Assembly: GCA_026388155.1 (NCBI GenBank)
Contig: JAPLKI010000022.1
Span: 310,001 to 374,000, forward strand
From: Elusimicrobiota bacterium
GTDB taxonomy: Bacteria > Elusimicrobiota > Elusimicrobia > Elusimicrobiales > UBA9959
DNA length: 64,000 nt
Direction of reading: 5' to 3'
The position numbers were made by a program, and so were the translations under genes. How positions within the stretch are numbered: the first letter of the stretch is position 1; every line of letters starts with the position of its first letter. The notes under the pieces were generated by a model. It had not been told where the DNA came from, made no database searches, and saw only the letters and a list, made by a program, of their open reading frames with translations. Shown one piece after another: positions 1 through 9,700 of the stretch.

Positions 1-1
1 T

Positions 2-3000
2 ACTAACGAGGAGTATGACCCCGCAGCCGATACCTGGAGTATAAAAGCTGTAATACCCGCACTCCGTGGTTTTGGTTCTGCGGAAATAATAGGCGGGAAG
101 CTGTATGTCGTGGGGGGAGATAGTGGAGCTGGTACCTTGCATACAAACGAGGAATACGACCCCGGCGTGGCGTCTTCGTTTACGGCGTTGACACCCAACA
201 TGTTGTACAGCTTCAAAGCCAAGGCCCGCAACGCGCTTGGCGTGGAGACCGGCGAAATTACGGTTTCAACATATACGCTTGCGGCTGTGGCCTTGCCGCA
301 TACTGGAACGCCGCTTTTCGCCTCAATTGCCACTTCAACCATAATGGTTAATTGGTCCTCCGGCTCGGTTACCGGCGGGTTCAACGGCTCAGGTGCGAGT
401 TATAAGATTCAGGTTTCATCGTTATCTGATTTTTCGGTAATTACATCCTCAAGTTTGGTATCCAGTATCCAGTATCCAGTATCCGGTCTTTCTGCAGATA
501 CTACTTATTTTTTCCGGGCGCGGGCTTATAACACGGCGGGCGTTACCGATTATTCCTGGCTGGAGCTGGGCTCAACCTCAACATTAGCCGAGCAAGTTAC
601 AGGCGTACAACTCACAAGTGTTATTCTTTCAAGCGCCACCATGATCTGGAACACTGTTACAGGCCAGGGCTACGCAGTTGAAGCCTCTACAGCCTCTGAT
701 TTCTCGGGTGTCATTCTTTCTTCTTTAACCCTTCAGCCTTCAGCCTTCAGCCTTTCCGTAGGCTCTCTCTTTCCCAACACCACCTACTTCTTCCATGCGG
801 GCGCTCTGAACTGGAATGGAACGGGGAACTTTGCCTCCGCAATAGCTTCATCCACACTGGCAAACCAGGTTACAGGGCAGCAATTACACCTTTTTATTTC
901 AAGCGTAGCGGTTAGCTGGGCAGCGTTGCCGTTAACGCCTTCAAGCGCTTCCTGCGAGGGATTCATTGTTGACGCCTCCACCGTCTCCGATTTCTCCGGT
1001 CTTGTTTTTTCTTCTTTCACCCTTCAGCCTTCGGCCTTCAGCCTTTCCGTTGCTAATCTTGACTCCGATGTGGAGTATTATTTCCGCGTCGGGTCGCTGG
1101 GCTGGGCAAATATCCCTAATTACACTTTCGCGGGAAGCACGGTTACTCCCGACATAATACCGCCGGGTATTTCTACCGGCGTTGCGGCATATCAGTCTGG
1201 CGCCGCCAATTCCGTTAAGCTGTTCTGGACCGCCCCCGGAAACAATGGATATCTGAAAAATCTGGCTATGGGGAGCGAATTCAGGATACAATGGAGTACA
1301 AATCCGCCGGAAACGGTAATATGGAGCACCGCAAACGTCCAGGCTATAATGCCTACGGATTTCGTTAATGCGGGGGTAACAGTATCAGCGCTTATTAACA
1401 ATCTTCCGGCGGAAAAGACCGCTTATTTCAGAGTGTGGGTCGCGGACGAAAAACAAAACTGGTCGGTACAGTCCGACACTGTAAGCGCGTCCGTCTCCCC
1501 GTTTGACTTTGCAATAGTGAACAGCGCCGGGAACGCGGGCAGGCACACTTCCCTGGCTTTGGACGGCCTGGGTAATACGCATATCAGCTACTACTCCCCT
1601 GGCGACACTTCTCTCAGATATGCAAAAGGGAACGGAACCTCCTGGGCCGTTCAAGCCGTGGACAACGCCGGGGATGCCGTCACCTCCCTCGCTTTGGACG
1701 GTTCGGGAAATCCTCATATAAGCTACTATGACGGCGCGAATAAAAAGCTTAAGTACGCAAGCTGGACGGGGACCTCATGGAGCATTGAGACTGTGGACAG
1801 CGCGGGGGATGTGGGCGAATATGCTTCCCTTGCTTTGGACGGAGTAGGCAACCCCCGGATAAGCTACTTTGACAACACCAATCAAGACCTCAAATACGCA
1901 AAATGGACAGGCGCTTCATGGAGTACCCAGACTGTGGACAGCGCTGGCGATGTGGGCGAATATACTTCCCTCGCATTGGATGGCGCCGGCAACCCCCGGA
2001 TAAGCTACTTTAACAACACCAATCAAGACCTCAAATACGCAAAATGGACGGGCGCTTCATGGGATGTTGAAACTGTGGACGGCGCGGGGGGGAATGTGGG
2101 CGAATATACTTCCCTCGCTTTGGACGGGGCGGGAAACCCTCATATCAGTTATTATGATGGATACAATGGCGGCCTGAAATATACAAAACGGACAGGCGCT
2201 TCATGGGACATCCAAACCGTGGACAACGCGGGGGCCGCGGGCACTTATACTTCTCTCGCTTTGGACGGAGCGGGCAATCCTTATATAAGCTACTCCGCTG
2301 CCGCCGCCGGCGACCTCAAATTTGCAAGATGGACCGGAACATCCTGGAGTACGCAAACAGTGGACAGCGAGGGGGATGTGGGTTCTTACACCTCCCTTGC
2401 TTTGGACGGCGCTGGCAGCCCTGGTATCAGCTACTATGGTGTGACCAACGGCGGCCTTAAAACCGCTAAATGGACAGGGGCGGAGTTTACCATACCCATG
2501 GGCGGCAATGCCCGGGGAAAAGTTCAGGCGCCTGACAATATGCATACGGGCCTTTTAGGGTCAACTTCAATACAATGGCTGTGGACCGACCACGCGGCCA
2601 ATGAGGCGGGCTTCAGGGTTTATTATTCAAGCTATGGGAGCGCCAATGACGATTTCACCCTTGCCGCGGGGACGGCCACTCTTTTAACGGATGCAGCGAA
2701 TTGGTTCCAGACCGGGCTGACGCCGAATACTTCCTATCAGGCCTATGCCGCGGCGGTAAATGACGGAGGAGCGGTAGTTTCAAGCGCGGCCGTAATTTAT
2801 ACCTGGGCCGCTCAGCCGCAAAATTCCCGTTTTGCCGGAGTTTATATATCCAGCGCCGCTTTGGCCTGGAACTTCGGCACAAATAATCCCTCCTGGACCA
2901 ATTACGAGGCGGAAGTTTCCTCCGAGCCCGGCTTTTCCGCGCCGGCGTCAAGTTACTCTGATACAGGCAATGCATTCCTGGCTGCCGGCCTGGTCTCCAA

Positions 3001-6000
3001 CGCCACATATTATTTACGCGTTAAAGCGGTCAGCGCGCAGGGCATATCCACCGCTTATACGGCCGCCGTTTCCACCATAACCAATCCCGCTGCTCCTGCC
3101 GCCGTAAGCGTTTCAAGCGTGACTTATTCAAGCTTTACCGTGAACTGGAACTCCAACGGGAATTCTCCCTATACCCGGTATATCGTACAGGCTGCGGCCG
3201 ACCCCGGATTTACCGTCAGTTTTATGTCGACCGTCACCTACCTGAACCAGTACGCTTTTGAAGGGCTTTCCGCCAATACGACCTATTTCACGCGGTTGAG
3301 GGCCAAAGGCCTGACAGGCGTAGAAACCGCTTTCGTCGAGTTCGGTTCAACTGTAACCACGACCTTATATCCGTCCTACGCGCCGCTAAGCTCAGTGACC
3401 GCGACTTCGGTCCGCGCTAACTGGGGCAAGAACAGCAACGCGGACGGAACCCTTTATCTGGCGCAGGTTTCAACGGATAACTTCGGCTCGGTGCTTGCCT
3501 CGTCCAAAACCGCGGACAACAACCTTGTTTTTTCTATGCTGACGCCCAATACCACACACTATTTCAGGGCGGCGTCAATTAACGCGGTGGGGTCTTTAAG
3601 CCTGTATATCAGCCTTGGCAGCACGATAACCTACGCCGCGCCGGCTTTGCAACATATCAACACCTTCCCGGCTGTCGGAGGGTTTACTGTCCTCTTCCAG
3701 TGGCTGGCGAACGGCAATCCCGCTTATACCGAATATTTCGCCCAGGTTTCCACCGCCGCTGATTTTTCGGGCGACGCGAAGTTCCCGGCGCGGTGGTTCA
3801 CCGGGGTTTCCACCCAGGCGGCGCATCTTACCCCGTTCACCGGATATTATTTCAGGGTAAAGGCGAGAAATATTTCGGGGACTGAAACCGGCTACTTAAA
3901 TTTAGGTTCCACCACCACATTCACGGACGTGGATATAAGCTCGCCTGTCATTACTAACAATCAGACCGGCGACAATACCTGGCGGGGTTCCAACAACGGC
4001 GTGTATGATGTGGATTTTGCCGATTACGGCGGGTCGTTCTTACAGCAGGTAGAGGTAAAGGCGATGACAGGCATGGCGCAGACCGGGACATTGGTCTCAG
4101 ACTGGGCCCCGGTGCTGACAAATATAAATTCCGCGGCGTATACCGCTGATTTCAGCCTTTCGCCCGCGGTTTTCGGCCTTCTTGCGCAAGGGACGAACTA
4201 TATCTCCGTGCGCGCGATCGACGGCGCCGGAAATCATACGGACCTGACCGACGCGTTCTATGTGATCAAAGACAGCGCGGCGCCGGTCATTGCGGATAAT
4301 CAGGCGGGCGATAATATTTGGCGGCAGACGGACCCCGGCCCGATATATAACGTGGATTTCGCGGACTCGGACTCCGGGCTTGAGGGCATAGAGTATAGCG
4401 CGAGCGACAACCCTAATTCCGCCGACGCCGATGTGCTCGACTGGACCCGGATAGCGGCGCTTAGCGCCGGACAGAATTCCTATACCGCGGACTGGGGCGT
4501 AAACTTCGCTGGGCTTTTAAACGTCGTCACGAATTATATTTCCGTGCGCGCGCGGGACAGGGCGGGAAATGAGGCGACGGCCGTTGACGCGTTCAAGGTG
4601 CTGAAGAATATCAACGGCCCCGAAGTGAAAATAACCGCGCCGGCCTCCGGCTACCGATCGGCGCTTGCGGCCGTCTCCGGAACCGCAGCGCAGGTGCTGG
4701 CTTATCCGATAACCGGCGTGGAACTTAAGATACTGGATAAATCCGCCATGCTCTACTGGAACGGTTTTGATTTCAGTTCCCCGGCGCCGCTTTGGTTTAA
4801 CGCTTCCGGGACCGCGGTCTGGAATTACGACACTTCCGCTGTCGCCTGGCTTAACGGAGTCTCTTATGAGGCGGTAGTCCGCTCAAGCGATACCACCGGC
4901 AATTATTCCGCGCCTTACGCCACCGCAACCTTCACCTTTGACGCGAGCGTTCCCTCCGCGGGCGTTACCTGGCCGCAAAACGGCGTGGCGGTAAGCAGTT
5001 TGAATTACATAACCGGCACGGCCCTTGACGCGCCGCCTAATTCCGGCATAGCTTCGGTCGCGCTCAGGTTCGGGAGAGCTTCCGACGGGAAATGGTGGAA
5101 CTTCTTCGGCAGGAACTGGTCGGACATGGCGGTTTCAACACTCGCCGCCGGCGGGGCGTCCTGGCATTATCAGCCCGACTGCTACCTGAAGAGTAATCTG
5201 GCTTCCAATGCCTCGTATTATCTTACCGCCGCCCCCGGAGACTGGGCGACGCCTTCAAATTCTCCTCTGTTCGGCGTTTACGGGACGACTTTCACATTCC
5301 TGGATGTTTCCTCTCCTTCGGCCGTAAGCGTTATTTCCGCTTCAAGCGGAACTTTGCCGGGCAGGATACAGCTCCAATGGGCCGCCGCCGGTGATGACGG
5401 GGACGACGGTATCATGCTGTACGGCCAGTTCGCCGTCCAATATTCAACCTGGGCGGGGGCGGAGTTCAGCACCCGGACCGCCCAGGTAATGGTTTCAACC
5501 ATGAATATAACCCCCGGTTCCACGCAGTACCTGACTATTTCAGGGCTGGTCCCTTCCGTTACTTATTACCTGACCCTCTGGACAATGGATGACGCGGAGC
5601 TTTGGTCGGACGCTTCCCCGGCCGTTTCTGAGATATCGGGCGCGTACCTGACGGATCAGATATCCGGCTACGTGAAAAATCCGGCCGCGCAGGGGATAAC
5701 CGGCGTGCTGGTGGAAGCCATCAACGGTTTCGGCTCAACCTCCGGGAACGCTTACACCATTGACGACGGGAGCGGCACTTTTGTCGTTTCAGGGCTTGCC
5801 GACGGCTTTTACCGCATCCAGGTCACCTGGACGGAGAACGGTTTTGTGAGTTCGGTTTCAAAAGACCTGATCCCGATGGGTTACGCGGACGCGGATTTTG
5901 AGCTTTCGGTCGCTTACCAGCTCGCGAGCGTTTCCGGGCAGGTGGCAGCGTACACGAAGGCTGAAGGCTTAAGGCTGAAGGCTAAAGGGAGGAGTAAGGT

Positions 6001-6511
6001 TGAAGGGGCGGGAGTTTACGTGGAACTTTATCAGGGGGGGAGAAAGATCGCTACAGCGGATGTGGGGGATGATGGAAGATTTAAAATAGCGAACCTTCTG
6101 CCCGGGAAATACACTGTGAAGATAGTCGGACTTCCTGAAGGCTCAAAAGAGGTCAAGGTCCAGTTGAAAGAGGGGCAGAATCTTGAAATAAGTCCTTTAG
6201 GGACGCTTCTAAAGAAGGATAAAGTCTATGCCTATCCGAATCCCGCCTCAAAGAGCGTTATTTTCCATATAGAATCGGATAGACCGGCGCTTAAAAAACA
6301 TATAATAGTTTTTGAAGTTGACGGCCGGGTTATCCGGGAGTTTGCCGATGCGGATGCGGGCTGGAATACATCGGGCGCCTACGTATACGAATTTACCTGG
6401 AATATAGACCCCAAAGTGGCCTCCGGCATTTACATCTATATGGTCAAAGTGAAAGACGAGGGAACCGGAGACACTGAAAAAACTATAAAGAAACTGGCTA
6501 TAGTAAGATAG
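2..6511 (+). CDS. Giant secreted kelch/FN3/beta-propeller surface protein (5' partial)
   Basis: The frame is open from base 2, so the gene starts left of the window; the ATG at 110 is internal. At least 2169 residues are visible. In order: the end of a kelch-like propeller (TNEEYDP occurs twice, residues 1-55); several fibronectin type III modules (about 60-490); seven copies of a 45-residue SLALDGxGNPxISYY repeat (about 500-830); more FN3 modules (to about 1310); two Ig-like repeats sharing GDNxWR; a further FN3; two carboxypeptidase-regulatory-like beta-sandwiches (about 1885-2070); and a C-terminal domain opening with YAYPNPAS. That last domain resembles the type A sorting domain of type IX secretion substrates. 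I infer an exported adhesin-like surface protein. No catalytic site is visible. Heptad DNA repeats occur inside the gene at 457-484, 732-752, 1023-1043 and 5956-5983. Confidence 0.85.
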   Translation, partial: TNEEYDPAADTWSIKAVIPALRGFGSAEIIGGKLYVVGGDSGAGTLHTNEEYDPGVASSFTALTPNMLYSFKAKARNALGVETGEITVSTYTLAAVALPHTGTPLFASIATSTIMVNWSSGSVTGGFNGSGASYKIQVSSLSDFSVITSSSLVSSIQYPVSGLSADTTYFFRARAYNTAGVTDYSWLELGSTSTLAEQVTGVQLTSVILSSATMIWNTVTGQGYAVEASTASDFSGVILSSLTLQPSAFSLSVGSLFPNTTYFFHAGALNWNGTGNFASAIASSTLANQVTGQQLHLFISSVAVSWAALPLTPSSASCEGFIVDASTVSDFSGLVFSSFTLQPSAFSLSVANLDSDVEYYFRVGSLGWANIPNYTFAGSTVTPDIIPPGISTGVAAYQSGAANSVKLFWTAPGNNGYLKNLAMGSEFRIQWSTNPPETVIWSTANVQAIMPTDFVNAGVTVSALINNLPAEKTAYFRVWVADEKQNWSVQSDTVSASVSPFDFAIVNSAGNAGRHTSLALDGLGNTHISYYSPGDTSLRYAKGNGTSWAVQAVDNAGDAVTSLALDGSGNPHISYYDGANKKLKYASWTGTSWSIETVDSAGDVGEYASLALDGVGNPRISYFDNTNQDLKYAKWTGASWSTQTVDSAGDVGEYTSLALDGAGNPRISYFNNTNQDLKYAKWTGASWDVETVDGAGGNVGEYTSLALDGAGNPHISYYDGYNGGLKYTKRTGASWDIQTVDNAGAAGTYTSLALDGAGNPYISYSAAAAGDLKFARWTGTSWSTQTVDSEGDVGSYTSLALDGAGSPGISYYGVTNGGLKTAKWTGAEFTIPMGGNARGKVQAPDNMHTGLLGSTSIQWLWTDHAANEAGFRVYYSSYGSANDDFTLAAGTATLLTDAANWFQTGLTPNTSYQAYAAAVNDGGAVVSSAAVIYTWAAQPQNSRFAGVYISSAALAWNFGTNNPSWTNYEAEVSSEPGFSAPASSYSDTGNAFLAAGLVSNATYYLRVKAVSAQGISTAYTAAVSTITNPAAPAAVSVSSVTYSSFTVNWNSNGNSPYTRYIVQAAADPGFTVSFMSTVTYLNQYAFEGLSANTTYFTRLRAKGLTGVETAFVEFGSTVTTTLYPSYAPLSSVTATSVRANWGKNSNADGTLYLAQVSTDNFGSVLASSKTADNNLVFSMLTPNTTHYFRAASINAVGSLSLYISLGSTITYAAPALQHINTFPAVGGFTVLFQWLANGNPAYTEYFAQVSTAADFSGDAKFPARWFTGVSTQAAHLTPFTGYYFRVKARNISGTETGYLNLGSTTTFTDVDISSPVITNNQTGDNTWRGSNNGVYDVDFADYGGSFLQQVEVKAMTGMAQTGTLVSDWAPVLTNINSAAYTADFSLSPAVFGLLAQGTNYISVRAIDGAGNHTDLTDAFYVIKDSAAPVIADNQAGDNIWRQTDPGPIYNVDFADSDSGLEGIEYSASDNPNSADADVLDWTRIAALSAGQNSYTADWGVNFAGLLNVVTNYISVRARDRAGNEATAVDAFKVLKNINGPEVKITAPASGYRSALAAVSGTAAQVLAYPITGVELKILDKSAMLYWNGFDFSSPAPLWFNASGTAVWNYDTSAVAWLNGVSYEAVVRSSDTTGNYSAPYATATFTFDASVPSAGVTWPQNGVAVSSLNYITGTALDAPPNSGIASVALRFGRASDGKWWNFFGRNWSDMAVSTLAAGGASWHYQPDCYLKSNLASNASYYLTAAPGDWATPSNSPLFGVYGTTFTFLDVSSPSAVSVISASSGTLPGRIQLQWAAAGDDGDDGIMLYGQFAVQYSTWAGAEFSTRTAQVMVSTMNITPGSTQYLTISGLVPSVTYYLTLWTMDDAELWSDASPAVSEISGAYLTDQISGYVKNPAAQGITGVLVEAINGFGSTSGNAYTIDDGSGTFVVSGLADGFYRIQVTWTENGFVSSVSKDLIPMGYADADFELSVAYQLASVSGQVAAYTKAEGLRLKAKGRSKVEGAGVYVELYQGGRKIATADVGDDGRFKIANLLPGKYTVKIVGLPEGSKEVKVQLKEGQNLEISPLGTLLKKDKVYAYPNPASKSVIFHIESDRPALKKHIIVFEVDGRVIREFADADAGWNTSGAYVYEFTWNIDPKVASGIYIYMVKVKDEGTGDTEKTIKKLAIVR

Positions 6512-6547
6512 GCTGAAGGAACGGAAAGAAGGGCGGAATTGACGGCA

Positions 6548-6645
6548 AAGTTTGTCATTGCGAGCCGAAGGCGAAGCGATCCCGTAGTATAAACAGCGGG
6601 ATCGCCATGGGCCGGAACATCGAGCCTCGCGATGACAGAGTGGGA
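6548..6645. repeat. Intergenic repeat with TTGCGAGCCGAAGGCGAAGC word
   Basis: The gap before the next gene carries TTGCGAGCCGAAGGCGAAGC, followed by GCGATCCCG and its inverted partner CGGGATCGC. The same word recurs at 10683-10702 in another intergenic gap. The inverted arms suggest a hairpin in RNA. An upstream in-frame ATG at 6632 falls inside this repeat and is not a credible start for the following gene. Confidence 0.6.
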
Positions 6646-6667
6646 TAATCTCTTGTGGGAGAAAAAT

Positions 6668-8764
6668 ATGCGCGGACTTAAAAATTTAATTATTCTCGCG
6701 GTTATTCTGGCGGTTCCCGGCATTTCCGCAGCCGCTGATCTTACCGCTCAGGGTATATCCATTCTGGACGGCAACGGAAATTCCAGGGCTACATTTTCAA
6801 ACACGGAATCCCTTATTCTCCGCCAGCAGGTCAGGAACGACACTTTAAGCAAAGGCATGATGATACGGTTCAAATTTTTTATCCTGAACCCGGCCGGAGC
6901 GGTTGTGTTCACCCATACGGGAAACGCCGCCCCCGGCACTCCCGGAACCGCCCAGACCCAGATTTCCGGCATCTCCATACCTTCCTTTTATAACGTGCCG
7001 GGCGTATATGTTTACAGGGCGGAGGCGGATCTTGACACGGAAATCGTGGTACAGGAGGTAAAGTTCACGATCTCGTCTCCCAATATAACCCTTATCTATC
7101 CGCCCTATGGGGCGAAAGGGCTTTCCGACAAACCTCTGATTTTCCGCTGGATCGCCAGCGGCGCGAGCCGCTACAGAATAACGGTTTCAGATAACGCGGG
7201 GCTTTACAATCCCGCGCATCAGGGCGTAAACTCCGGAGAAGGCTTCTATACCTACCCTGAAACTTCCACCCAGCCCCGGGAAGAGCTGGTGCCGGAGCAG
7301 GTTTATTACTGGAAGATAGAAGGGCTTGATGCCGCCGGCAATAAACTATCCGAGAGCGATATCTCCAATTTTTCGCTGAAGTCGCAGGTGTCCAGCCAGA
7401 CACGGGACGTGGCGGTCAGCGCACTTGAAACGACCACGCCCGAAAATGATTTTAAAAAACCGATGAATTTCAAGGCGACGCTTTCAAACACCGGGAGCAC
7501 GAATGAAACTAATATCACGGCCAAACTGACGCTGGGCGGACTGCCCGCGCAGGATTCGCCCAAACAGGTTGCGTTCATCAATGCCGGCGAAAAGAAGGAA
7601 ATCCCTTTCACCGCCTTTGTTCCCGACGGGCAGGATACGGCGCTTGCGGTCGCCTGTATTGACCTTTTTGACGATAATATTCCGGACAACTGCAAGACCT
7701 TGCTGATCTCCAGGAACATCGGGTTGCTGTCCGGAACCTCAAACGGGGCTTCCGGCGGCGGGGCGAAAGAAATGACATTCGAAGAGATGTATGACGCGAT
7801 CCTTCAAAAACTGGGCCCCGACGCGCTGAACGCGCTTGACGGCTATACTTTTGAATCCATAGCCTGTCCTAACTGCGCGCAGGGGGAGTTGGGCGGCCTG
7901 GTACAGTCCTTAACGACCGGGGATGCGGGCATCTCAAACGCCTCTTTAGAGGGGGCCGCGCAGGCGGCGCAGCCGGGGACGGGCCAGGGAACCGCGCCGG
8001 CGCAGCCTTCCGAAGACGCGGCCGCCGGATACCCTGACGAACCGGACCTTGAATTAGCCGGTAAACTGTCACCCCAGGAGATGTATTACGCGATCCTTCT
8101 CAAACTGGGCCCTGACGCGTTGAACGCGCTTGAAGGCTATACTTTTGAATCCATAATCTGCGCTGACTGCGCGCAGGGTGAGTTGGTCGGCCTGGTGCAG
8201 TCCTTAATGAAGGGCCAAGCGGGCATCTCAAACGCCTCTATAGAGGGGACCGCGCAGGAGCCGCAGTCAGCGGCGGGCCAGATAACCGCGCCGGCGCAGC
8301 CTTCCGAAGACGCGGCCGCCGGATACCCTGACGAACCGGACCTTAATATTCCCGGCGCAAAAAACCCCCAGCCTCATACCGAAGCGACCGAGCAGAAAAC
8401 CGGGACAGACATTGAGTGGAGCGGATTTTCCGAGGCGCTGCCTTCCGACGAAGGCAGGACTTATGCCATCAGGACAAAGAAAGACTGGCAGGAGGTATGG
8501 AAGCTCCTGTCCAACGAGAACACTCCCGAGATAGATTTTAACGCCAAAACCATTATCGGAATTATCACGGGACGGAAAGACAGGGCCGAAACGGTAAGGC
8601 TGCTGGGCAGAAGAACTAGCGACGAGGGAATAGTGTTTGATTATTACGTTGTGGAAGTTCCGAAAGATACTACAACTATGTTCTCCGCTTATGTCTTCAG
8701 GGCGGTGGACAAATTGACCGAAAAAGTGGAGTTCAAAAGACTGGATGTGTCTAAGCAGCAGTAA
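6668..8764 (+). CDS. Secreted protein with duplicated CxxC modules and PrcB-like C-terminal domain
   Basis: The start is placed at 6668 because a GGGAGA site lies just upstream and the product opens with a signal peptide (MRGLKNLIILAVILAVPG). The 698-residue product has an Ig/FN3-like N-terminal half and a CARDB-like segment around 240-350. It then has two near-identical modules of about 97 residues (about 367-560), each with a LGPDALNAL helix and one CxxC pair (CPNC, CADC), ending in a low-complexity linker. The last 110 residues resemble the PrcB C-terminal domain, known from a protein that stabilises a treponeme outer-sheath protease complex. It sits between the giant FN3 protein and a FecR-domain protein on the same strand. 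Function is inferred as envelope-associated; no enzyme motif is seen. Confidence 0.75.
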   Translation: MRGLKNLIILAVILAVPGISAAADLTAQGISILDGNGNSRATFSNTESLILRQQVRNDTLSKGMMIRFKFFILNPAGAVVFTHTGNAAPGTPGTAQTQISGISIPSFYNVPGVYVYRAEADLDTEIVVQEVKFTISSPNITLIYPPYGAKGLSDKPLIFRWIASGASRYRITVSDNAGLYNPAHQGVNSGEGFYTYPETSTQPREELVPEQVYYWKIEGLDAAGNKLSESDISNFSLKSQVSSQTRDVAVSALETTTPENDFKKPMNFKATLSNTGSTNETNITAKLTLGGLPAQDSPKQVAFINAGEKKEIPFTAFVPDGQDTALAVACIDLFDDNIPDNCKTLLISRNIGLLSGTSNGASGGGAKEMTFEEMYDAILQKLGPDALNALDGYTFESIACPNCAQGELGGLVQSLTTGDAGISNASLEGAAQAAQPGTGQGTAPAQPSEDAAAGYPDEPDLELAGKLSPQEMYYAILLKLGPDALNALEGYTFESIICADCAQGELVGLVQSLMKGQAGISNASIEGTAQEPQSAAGQITAPAQPSEDAAAGYPDEPDLNIPGAKNPQPHTEATEQKTGTDIEWSGFSEALPSDEGRTYAIRTKKDWQEVWKLLSNENTPEIDFNAKTIIGIITGRKDRAETVRLLGRRTSDEGIVFDYYVVEVPKDTTTMFSAYVFRAVDKLTEKVEFKRLDVSKQQ

Positions 8765-8800
8765 GAGATTACAGCGATGCACAGGGCGATTACAGTGATC
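8763..8800. repeat. GATTACAGCGAT heptad-word repeat
   Basis: Directly after the stop codon the text reads AGAGATTACAGCGAT and then GCGATTACAGTGATC. The same word follows the stop codons at 10657 and 12694. Units are spaced by seven bases. It belongs to the dispersed heptad repeats of this window. Confidence 0.6.
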
Positions 8801-8846
8801 AATGTTCCTGCGACTTTTAGAGCGGGAACTACTTAACGGAGGTAAT

Positions 8847-9566
8847 ATGAAAGTAAGAGGGGTGAAACTGTTGGTTGCGGGAGCGCTGGTTTCCGGTTTG
8901 TGCGCGAGCGCTTTCTGCGCCGGGAGCCTTAGCGCGGTAGTGGTGTTTGTTAAAGGGGATGTCCAGGTCAAGCGCGCCGGCGAGAAAGAATACGCTGAGA
9001 TCAAGGTCAATGACATGCTCAACTCCGGGGATGGAATAAAGACCGGGGCGGCAAGTCAGGCATCCGTTGTTACGAAAGGAGGCGCCGAGGTGAGGCTCAA
9101 TGAAAATTCCAATTTTGAGATCTCGCCCAAAGGCAAACTCCGGGAGGTGATTAACCTCGCCGTCGGCCAGGTTTGGACCAAGATGCTGCATAAGATGGCT
9201 AAACTTAACGTAAGAACGCCATCCGCCGTCTGCGCGGTGCGCGGCACCGAGGCCGACATAGAACAGCGGGATCTTCTTACCGTGAAGGTCTATGAAGGGC
9301 ATGTGGATGTCGGAAATGCCCTCGGCAAACAGGAGCTCAAAGCCGGACAGATGACCACCGTTGCCGGCGCCAATGCCGCGCCGGGAGCGGCCAAGCAGAT
9401 GAGCGGCGGAGATATGGGCAAGTGGCAGGAGGAGATAAGCGTAAAGGACTACGATAAATTCTCCAAGCTGCTCAAGGACCGCAGCGAGAGCGAAAAGAAA
9501 CTCAAAGTCGATATCACGAAAGGCAGCCAGACCAAGGAAGTGGACATAAAGCTGAAGAAGAAATAA
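8847..9566 (+). CDS. FecR-domain secreted protein
   Basis: The ATG at 8847 follows a GGAGG four bases upstream and gives a 239-residue protein with a signal peptide ending near AFCA. Residues 30-160 match the FecR beta-rich domain: VKGDVQVKRAG, LNSGDGIKTGAASQASV, and the NVRTPSAVCAVRGTE signature. The tail is lysine-rich and charged, with no second membrane segment. In FecR proper the domain senses signals in the periplasm. Here there is no adjacent sigma factor or TonB receptor, so a structural or scaffolding role in the envelope is more likely. Its position before a PorV-like protein suggests it works with the surface/secretion genes. Confidence 0.8.
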   Translation: MKVRGVKLLVAGALVSGLCASAFCAGSLSAVVVFVKGDVQVKRAGEKEYAEIKVNDMLNSGDGIKTGAASQASVVTKGGAEVRLNENSNFEISPKGKLREVINLAVGQVWTKMLHKMAKLNVRTPSAVCAVRGTEADIEQRDLLTVKVYEGHVDVGNALGKQELKAGQMTTVAGANAAPGAAKQMSGGDMGKWQEEISVKDYDKFSKLLKDRSESEKKLKVDITKGSQTKEVDIKLKKK

Positions 9567-9633
9567 AGCAGGGTATAGGGGTTAGGGTATAGGGTAGAGA
9601 ATAATTATAAATTCTTTGCCCTATATCCTGTTG
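9567..9633. repeat. TAGGGTA heptad repeat with inverted partner
   Basis: The gap contains tandem TAGGGTA-like heptads (9573-9596) facing an inverted copy (GCCCTATATCC) near 9618, with an AT spacer. The arms can pair, so it may act as a terminator or mRNA-stabilising stem. Related sequence occurs at 35384-35473 and 43661-43724. Confidence 0.55.
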
Positions 9634-9700
9634 TTTGGCGGGACCCCTGAAACCTTTACCCGATTTGTTCTATTGCTGTAATCTCGTCTTTGGAGGAGTT

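Noticed and set aside
1500-2490. The repeated DNA in the giant gene as a CRISPR or mobile array
   Set aside because: It is in-frame protein repeat with no spacer structure; the units encode a consistent 45-residue motif.
6632-6667. The upstream ATG at 6632 as the start of the PrcB-domain gene
   Set aside because: It lies in an intergenic repeat and would bury the signal peptide; the ATG at 6668 has a ribosome-binding site.
8267-9022. 251-codon minus-strand frame across the PrcB and FecR genes
   Set aside because: It spans two well-supported genes and an intergenic repeat, with low-complexity composition and no start signal.
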